In this document: piece by piece, positions 58,947 to 64,000 of the stretch
How positions within the stretch are numbered: position 1 is the stretch's first letter
Layout of the letters: each line of letters begins with the position of its first letter
Assembly (NCBI GenBank): GCA_004348925.1
Contig: RCMX01000007.1
Coordinates: forward strand, 35,347 to 99,346
Direction of reading: 5' to 3'
From: Actinomycetota bacterium
GTDB lineage: Bacteria > Actinomycetota > Coriobacteriia > Anaerosomatales > Anaerosomataceae
Length of the DNA: 64,000 nucleotides
Made by a program: the position numbers and the translations under genes
The notes under the pieces: model-generated
Databases searched by the model: none
The model's input: the letters and a program-made list of their open reading frames with translations, nothing else
What the model was told of the DNA's origin: nothing

Positions 58947-61274
58947 ATGTCGTCGTTGGACGAGCAGAATCACATTCCAGACGTGCTGCCGCTCATACCG
59001 CTGCGCGATCTCATCCTATTCCCGAATCTCGTGGTGCCGCTGTTCGTCGGACGCGAGCGCTCCATCAACGCGCTCGAGGAAGCGATGCGCAACGAGCATC
59101 TTGTCGCGCTCGTGACCCAGAAGGCCGCCGAGACGCAGGATCCCGGACCCGGAGACATCTACGAGATCGGTTGCGTCGTGACTGTGCTCCAGGAGCTCAA
59201 GCTTCCTGATGGTACTGCGAAGGCGCTCGTGGAGGGGAAGCAGCGGATTCGGATCGTCGAGTTTCTGCAGACCGACCCATACCTGAAGGTCCGCGTCGAA
59301 CTCGTCGACGAGGAAGAGCACGCCGACCTTGAGGCCGAAGCGCTCATGCGGAACCTGATCACCGACTTCGAGCAGGCGTCTCAGCTCGGGAAGCCGATTC
59401 CGCAGGAGGTGCTTGGCGCTGCTGCGGCGATCGACGAGCCGGGTCGTCTCGCTGACTTCGTGACGTTCCATCTCAGCCTGAAGGTCGACGAGAAGCAGGA
59501 GATCCTCGAAGCCGTCGACCCGAAGGTCAGGCTGCGCAAGACGACCGAATACCTCCGCAAGGAGCTCGAGATCCTCGAACTGGGCAGCCGCATCCAGAAT
59601 CGCGTCAAGGAATCGATGTCAAAGACCCAGCGTGAGTACTTCCTGCGCGAGCAGCTCAAAGCGATTCAGCAAGAGCTCGGCGTGTACGACGAGACCCAGG
59701 CCGAGATCGAGGAGTACCGGGAGAAGATCCGTCTGTCGGGGATGCCCGAGGACGTCGAGGAGAAGGCGCTCAAGGAGCTGTCGCGTCTGGAGAAGATGCC
59801 GCAAGCCGCTGCCGAGACGGGCGTCATACGTACGTATCTCGACTGGCTCAGCGGATTGCCGTGGCAGATCGAGGACGAGGAGAAACTCAACCTCATCGAA
59901 GCACAGACCATCCTTGACGAGGACCACTACGGGCTCGAGAAGGTCAAGGAGCGCGTCCTGGAGTACCTCGCGGTACACAAGCTCACCGACCACATGCGCG
60001 GTCCTATCCTGTGCTTCGTCGGCCCTCCCGGCGTGGGCAAGACATCGATCGGGCGCTCGATCGCACGGGCCCTCAACCGCAAGTTCATCCGGATGTCGCT
60101 CGGTGGCGTGCGTGACGAGGCCGAGATCCGCGGGCATCGTCGCACCTACGTGGGCGCTCTTCCCGGACGCATCATCCAGTCCGTCAACCAGGCAGGCACG
60201 AAGAACCCGGTCTTCATGATGGATGAGATCGACAAGGTCGGAATGGACTTCCGTGGCGATCCCACGTCGGCGTTGCTCGAAGTCCTCGATCCCGAGCAGA
60301 ACAACGCGTTCCAGGATCACTACCTGGAAGCTCCGTTCGACCTCTCGGATGTCATGTTCATCACCACCGCTAACCTGCTCGATCCGATTCCGCCGGCGCT
60401 GCGTGACAGGATGGAGGTCATCCACTTCCCGGGTTACACCGAGGACGAGAAGCTGCACATCGCCCGCAAGTACCTCGTGCCCAAGCAGCTCAAGGAGCAC
60501 GGTCTGAGCACCGGCAAGCTCGACATCCAGGACTCGGCGCTCCACGAGATCATCCGCCGCTACACACGTGAGGCGGGTGTCCGCAACCTCGAACGTACCA
60601 TCGCGACGATCTGCAGGCAGGTCGCGCGCAAGGTCGTCGAGGGGAAGAAGGGCAAGACCTCGGTGACGGTACGGACGATCCGCAAGTACCTCGGCCCGCC
60701 GAAGTTCTCTTTCGGGCTCGCCGAGAAGCGCGATGAGGTCGGTGTCTCGACCGGGCTTGTCTGGACCGAGGTGGGCGGCGATGTGATCTTCATCGAGGCG
60801 ACGACGATGAAGGGGAAGGGTGCGCTGACGCTCACCGGCCAACTGGGAGATGTCATGCGCGAGTCAGCGCAGGCGGCCGTGAGCTACACGCGGGCGAACG
60901 CCGCAGCGCTGGGCATCGATCCGGAGTTCAACGAGAAGCTCGACGTCCACATCCATGTGCCGGCCGCAGCCATTCCCAAGGACGGGCCCTCGGCGGGCAT
61001 AACCATGGCAACCGCTATGGTCTCGGTGCTTACCGGCCGCCGCGTCCGTCGCGATATCGCGATGACGGGGGAGATTACGCTCCGCGGCCGGATCCTGCCC
61101 ATCGGCGGGCTCAAGGAGAAGCTGCTCGCAGCACATCGAGCCGGCATCAAGACGGTACTGATACCCGCCGAAAACGAGCATGACGTCGACCTTGTTCCCG
61201 AGCATGTAAGGACCGAGATGCAGATCGTGCCCGTGAGCACGATGGATCAGGTGCTGTCACGCGCTCTCATCTAG
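58947..61274 (+). CDS. lon: ATP-dependent protease Lon
   Basis: 775 residues. Cytoplasmic AAA+ serine protease degrading damaged and regulatory proteins. N-terminal LAN domain ([23 protein letters not shown]), long helical region (about 120-300), Walker [10 protein letters not shown] (359-367), Walker [12 protein letters not shown], and a protease domain with the Ser-Lys dyad S682 (KDGPSAGI) and K725 ([12 protein letters not shown]). The ATG at 58947 has AAAGGA about 10 nt upstream; TTG 58944 is equally plausible. No CIRCE or HAIR heat-shock operator was found upstream. Confidence 0.96.
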   Translation: MSSLDEQNHIPDVLPLIPLRDLILFPNLVVPLFVGRERSINALEEAMRNEHLVALVTQKAAETQDPGPGDIYEIGCVVTVLQELKLPDGTAKALVEGKQRIRIVEFLQTDPYLKVRVELVDEEEHADLEAEALMRNLITDFEQASQLGKPIPQEVLGAAAAIDEPGRLADFVTFHLSLKVDEKQEILEAVDPKVRLRKTTEYLRKELEILELGSRIQNRVKESMSKTQREYFLREQLKAIQQELGVYDETQAEIEEYREKIRLSGMPEDVEEKALKELSRLEKMPQAAAETGVIRTYLDWLSGLPWQIEDEEKLNLIEAQTILDEDHYGLEKVKERVLEYLAVHKLTDHMRGPILCFVGPPGVGKTSIGRSIARALNRKFIRMSLGGVRDEAEIRGHRRTYVGALPGRIIQSVNQAGTKNPVFMMDEIDKVGMDFRGDPTSALLEVLDPEQNNAFQDHYLEAPFDLSDVMFITTANLLDPIPPALRDRMEVIHFPGYTEDEKLHIARKYLVPKQLKEHGLSTGKLDIQDSALHEIIRRYTREAGVRNLERTIATICRQVARKVVEGKKGKTSVTVRTIRKYLGPPKFSFGLAEKRDEVGVSTGLVWTEVGGDVIFIEATTMKGKGALTLTGQLGDVMRESAQAAVSYTRANAAALGIDPEFNEKLDVHIHVPAAAIPKDGPSAGITMATAMVSVLTGRRVRRDIAMTGEITLRGRILPIGGLKEKLLAAHRAGIKTVLIPAENEHDVDLVPEHVRTEMQIVPVSTMDQVLSRALI

Positions 61275-61467
61275 CGAAGCAATACGGCCGCTTATCGCAG
61301 CAGAATGCCGCTTGTCAGGCTTATGACAGGCGAAGATTAGAGTTCTCTAACAGGGGAGATACTTGTTTCGTCGGAGATTCTAAGGAACATTTCATAATCG
61401 CAGAATTGGGAGACACTGAAGCGTCGTAGCTTGTACCGGTCACCGTGAACGGCGCTGAGTCAATGGT

Positions 61468-61508
61468 GAGACCGACCCACAGAAAAACGGGGTCGGTCTC
61501 TGTCTTTT
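61468..61508 (+). terminator. Terminator-like hairpin, possible attenuator
   Basis: GAGACCGACCC pairs with GGGTCGGTCTC over 11 bp around an A-rich loop, followed by TGTCTTTT. It may end lon transcripts, or attenuate the surface-protein gene if transcription starts upstream of it. Confidence 0.6.
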
Positions 61509-61542
61509 GGTCGAGACTACCCCGCCACGAAAGTCAGGGCCG

Positions 61543-61563
61543 CGCGGTCACTAGAGGACCGCG
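61543..61563 (+). promoter_or_regulatory. Hairpin covering the ribosome-binding site at ATG 61564
   Basis: CGCGGTC (61543-61549) pairs with GACCGCG (61557-61563); the loop holds ACTAGAG. The AGAGGA ribosome-binding site is split between loop and stem, so the structure could limit translation from ATG 61564, whereas AAAGGGG before ATG 61582 stays free. Confidence 0.45.
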
Positions 61564-64000
61564 ATGAAAGGGGTGTTCGACATGATGCGATGGAGAAAGG
61601 ACAGAGGCGGTCTCGGTCGCTTCTTCTCCGCGTACGTGGCACTGTCGCTGATGATTGCGATCGTCAGCCCGGGGCTCACGGTGCATGCAGAGGAGACCGT
61701 ACCGCCGGTAGTCCCCGAAACAGGCGAGGTCGTGGCGCCGGCTCCTCAGGCGCCCGCAGCTGAGCCTCCTGCGGCCGAGACGCCACCGGCCGAACCTGTT
61801 GCGCAGGTCGCGGAGCCAGCTCCGGATCCGGAAGCTGCTGCCGTGCCCTCGGCGACGGTCACGCAGCGGCGCGCGACAAGCTCGATGGCGGTCCCGGGTG
61901 CCGCGGCTCCAGTGGTGCCGACAGCCATCGCTCCGCTTCCGTACGCAGCGGTCGGCTCTATCGCCTTCGAGGGATGGACGCTGTCACCTCACGCGAAATG
62001 GACTTCGGGAAACGTCGCGGGCTACTTTGAAGGCGAACTGATTCCATTCAGGTTGACCATCAAGAACAGCGGAGGCAACGCCGTTGACGTGCGAGTGCCG
62101 TCGATGGTCTACAAGGTCGATCATATCAACGGCGGTGCCATAGCGATCGATTCGACGTCAGGCTGGCGTTGGCAGGTCGGTTCGGGTCCGGTCACCGCGT
62201 ACACGCCGACGGTGCAGGACGCTGTGTCCAATCCGGCATACCTTGAGACCCGGCTGCCCGAAGTGGCGAGCTTCGTTATCCCCGCCGGCCAGGACGGCTA
62301 CATCTACTTCGAAGGTCACCTGGCGCTCACTCCGTACTGGATCACCCAGAACCCATCCTATCTGGGCGCATCAGGGTACCCTGGTTCGAGCGCTCAAGCG
62401 CGTCTGGTCGAATGGAACAACATCGGCATCGGCGATAAGACCGTTCCTTTCCCCGTTGGCAAGGAGACTGCGCCGACCGGCGTTCTGACCGGGCTCAAGT
62501 TCGAGGATCTGAACGGTGACGGCAACCCGGACGCAGGCGAGCAGCCGCTCGGCGGATGGGTGTTCCACCTTGCGTACCTCGACCCGGACTTCCCGTTCAC
62601 ACTGACTGCGACGTCTGCTGCGAATGGAACCTTCTCGTTCACCGGTCTTCCCTCCGGGAACTACATGTTGAGCGAGGTTCCACAGAGCCCGTACGTGCTC
62701 ACGACGGATCTGTCGCGTTCAGTCGCGGTGGTCAATGGCCAGACAACGGGTCCGATAGAGGTCGGCAACAGGCGCCCGGACGTCAAGAAGACGTTCGAAC
62801 TCACCGTCGACGGCGACATGCCGGCAGCGGATAGCTACTTCGTGCGCTACGTGATCGGCACGACTCCGCACACGCTGCCGCTCGTTCTCGACGGCGGCAT
62901 CTACACGGCCGACGCGATGTTGCCGTACAACACGACCATCGCGAGCTGGCAGTTCTTCGCGAAGATGGGGACCGAACAGATCGCGCTCTCGGCGGTTCTC
63001 GGCCCCGAGACCCTAACCGGTCCGATGACGAACCCGTTCACGTATGTGCCCGGTGAGATCTCCGGACACAAGTACATCGACGCCAACGCCGACGGTCAGG
63101 CCGATGGGCCTGGCGAGGGCTGGCTCATCAAGCTCTTCCGCAATGGCGTCTTCTACGGCCAGACGACGACCGGCGCCGATGGGTCGTACTCGTTCTCGGG
63201 TCTGCTCCCGGGTTCGTACACCCTCGAGGAGGCCGAGCAGGCTGATTACATCAAGATCCTGCCGGATGGTCCGTTCCTCGGTCCGTTCGCGATCGTGAGC
63301 GGATCGGTCGTGACAGGCGTTGACTTCCTGAACCAGGAGAAGCCGATCGGTATCACGACCACGAAGAGCGTCGAACCGATGGTGGCGCATGTAGGCGACA
63401 CCCTCACCTACACGATCGACGTGAAGAACACCGGCGAGGTGTCCGTGCTGCTCACGATGGTGACCGATCCGATGTTCATGGGCGGAGCGAACCTCTTGGC
63501 GGCGCCTGTCGCGCTGCTGCCGGGGCAGTCGCTCTCCGATCTGGGCATGGCGATCGTCTTGACCGTACCGGCACCCGATGCGGATGCGGTCGACAATACC
63601 GCGTATGCCGAGGGGACGACGGTTTTCGGGCCGGTCTCCGATTCCGACAGCGCACACGTCGACATCCTGCGTCCGGCGATCGACGTCACCAAGTCGGTCG
63701 ACCCGACGATGGTCACCGATTCTGGTGATGTCACCTACTACGTCACCGTCACCAACACCGGCAACACCACGCTCACCGTGGATGTCGTCGACTACGTTGA
63801 CGCTCAGGTCCACAAGACGCTCGACACCGGTCTCGTGCTGGCGCCGGGTGCGCACAAGGACTACCAGTGGGTCGAGACTGTCAGCTCGCCGACGCACGAT
63901 ACCGTCGTGGCGACCGGCGTGGATGCTCTGCAGAAGCAAGTCTCGGACGAGGCGTCCGCAGATGTAGGGGTCGGTGTCACCAAGACCTTCACGCTCACCA
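61564..64000 (+). CDS. Large secreted surface protein with SdrD_B-like and DUF11-like repeats (partial)
   Basis: About 812 codons, open at the right edge. Basic start (MMRWRKDRGG) and hydrophobic core (AYVALSLMIAIVSPGLTVHA) form a signal peptide. A Pro/Ala/Glu-rich spacer (about 40-120) precedes a beta-rich N-terminal domain (about 130-298). Then come SdrD_B/Cna_B-like modules at about 308-400 (GLKFEDLNGDGNPDAGEQPL) and about 498-590 (GHKYIDANADGQADGPGEGW), and DUF11/CARDB-like repeats from about 598 (TKSVEPMVAHVGDTLTYT; TKSVDPTMVTDSGDVTYY). Such proteins are adhesins or S-layer-like stalks; the C-terminal anchor is outside the window. ATG 61582 is an alternative start. Confidence 0.85.
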   Translation, partial: MKGVFDMMRWRKDRGGLGRFFSAYVALSLMIAIVSPGLTVHAEETVPPVVPETGEVVAPAPQAPAAEPPAAETPPAEPVAQVAEPAPDPEAAAVPSATVTQRRATSSMAVPGAAAPVVPTAIAPLPYAAVGSIAFEGWTLSPHAKWTSGNVAGYFEGELIPFRLTIKNSGGNAVDVRVPSMVYKVDHINGGAIAIDSTSGWRWQVGSGPVTAYTPTVQDAVSNPAYLETRLPEVASFVIPAGQDGYIYFEGHLALTPYWITQNPSYLGASGYPGSSAQARLVEWNNIGIGDKTVPFPVGKETAPTGVLTGLKFEDLNGDGNPDAGEQPLGGWVFHLAYLDPDFPFTLTATSAANGTFSFTGLPSGNYMLSEVPQSPYVLTTDLSRSVAVVNGQTTGPIEVGNRRPDVKKTFELTVDGDMPAADSYFVRYVIGTTPHTLPLVLDGGIYTADAMLPYNTTIASWQFFAKMGTEQIALSAVLGPETLTGPMTNPFTYVPGEISGHKYIDANADGQADGPGEGWLIKLFRNGVFYGQTTTGADGSYSFSGLLPGSYTLEEAEQADYIKILPDGPFLGPFAIVSGSVVTGVDFLNQEKPIGITTTKSVEPMVAHVGDTLTYTIDVKNTGEVSVLLTMVTDPMFMGGANLLAAPVALLPGQSLSDLGMAIVLTVPAPDADAVDNTAYAEGTTVFGPVSDSDSAHVDILRPAIDVTKSVDPTMVTDSGDVTYYVTVTNTGNTTLTVDVVDYVDAQVHKTLDTGLVLAPGAHKDYQWVETVSSPTHDTVVATGVDALQKQVSDEASADVGVGVTKTFTLT

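Larger units (their letters stand above)
61275..61563 (+). promoter_or_regulatory. AT-richer structured leader before the surface-protein gene
   Basis: 289 bases without a gene, visibly richer in A and T than the flanks. It holds CATAAT at 61393-61398 as a possible -10, a TCACC/GGTGA pairing (61440-61444 with 61465-61469) that would compete with the terminator-like hairpin at 61468-61500, and a second hairpin at the start codon. No known riboswitch class was matched. Confidence 0.45.

Noticed and set aside
61275..61563. c-di-GMP, TPP, yybP-ykoY or fluoride riboswitch before the surface gene
   Set aside because: The conserved core sequences of these classes were not found; only generic hairpins are present.
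1..64000. tRNA, rRNA, CRISPR array, prophage or insertion sequence
   Set aside because: No T-arm-like GGTTCGAATCC context, no regularly spaced repeats, and no transposase, integrase or terminal repeats were seen.

Overview
The window is a high-GC, gene-dense bacterial chromosome segment. Its content suggests an anaerobic actinobacterium, most likely a deep Coriobacteriia-type lineage; this placement is inference. Supporting features are three cell-wall-binding-2 (CWB2) repeats on a secreted protease, a tungsten-type aldehyde:ferredoxin oxidoreductase, a four-subunit 2-oxoacid:ferredoxin oxidoreductase, hydrogenase maturation genes, a seven-haem cytochrome and many GTG/TTG starts. No phage, insertion sequence, CRISPR array, rRNA or tRNA is visible.

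Layout, left to right. 1-5.4 kb: a copper-type P1B ATPase, a cold-shock protein, a MerR/TipAS regulator with a dyad in a 19-bp promoter spacer, a LOG-family protein and a membrane-anchored transglutaminase-like protein. 5.5-11.8 kb: an unknown protein, Fe-alcohol dehydrogenase and tungsten AOR, then psuK-psuG and a methyltransferase. 11.9-18.9 kb: a CWB2 metalloprotease, an ABC ATPase, an AlkD-like repair protein, an alpha/beta hydrolase, a seven-haem cytochrome and a single-domain response regulator. 19-21.9 kb: SRP RNA-dnaX-ybaB-recR, a classic conserved order. 22-25.1 kb: the ferredoxin oxidoreductase operon (gamma-delta-alpha-beta). 25.2-31 kb: a phosphate-binding-like lipoprotein coupled to an HD-GYP sensor, then lysC-asd.

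31-37.3 kb is the most unusual part. It is a tightly packed array of response regulator, histidine kinase, QueT-type transporter, an [FeFe]-hydrogenase-like iron-sulfur protein fused to a degenerate GGDEF domain, an AmrS-type radical SAM enzyme, and a DsbA/FrnE-like thiol oxidoreductase. The last gene has an in-frame UGA exactly where the first active-site cysteine should be, followed by a hairpin at bacterial SECIS distance. It is best read as a selenoprotein. The array looks like a redox or hydrogen-sensing module.

37.4-45.7 kb: a glycosyltransferase, a TauE/SafE exporter, a GNAT enzyme, a LytS/LytTR two-component pair, a YfcE-like phosphodiesterase, a universal stress protein and a two-subunit ActP-like symporter. 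45.7-58.8 kb is almost entirely minus strand: pgi, an EamA transporter, hypE-D-C-F (no structural hydrogenase here), a zinc-ribbon/HEPN protein, trxA, trxB, a PIN-TM-TPR fusion and a large membrane-anchored exoprotein. 58.9-64 kb: lon, a structured AT-richer leader, and the first ~812 codons of a large surface protein that runs off the right edge.

Several promoters share an extended -10 (TGn followed by TAnnnT), and two long hairpins between convergent genes look like bidirectional terminators. All functional calls come from motifs and context read by eye; no database search was run.
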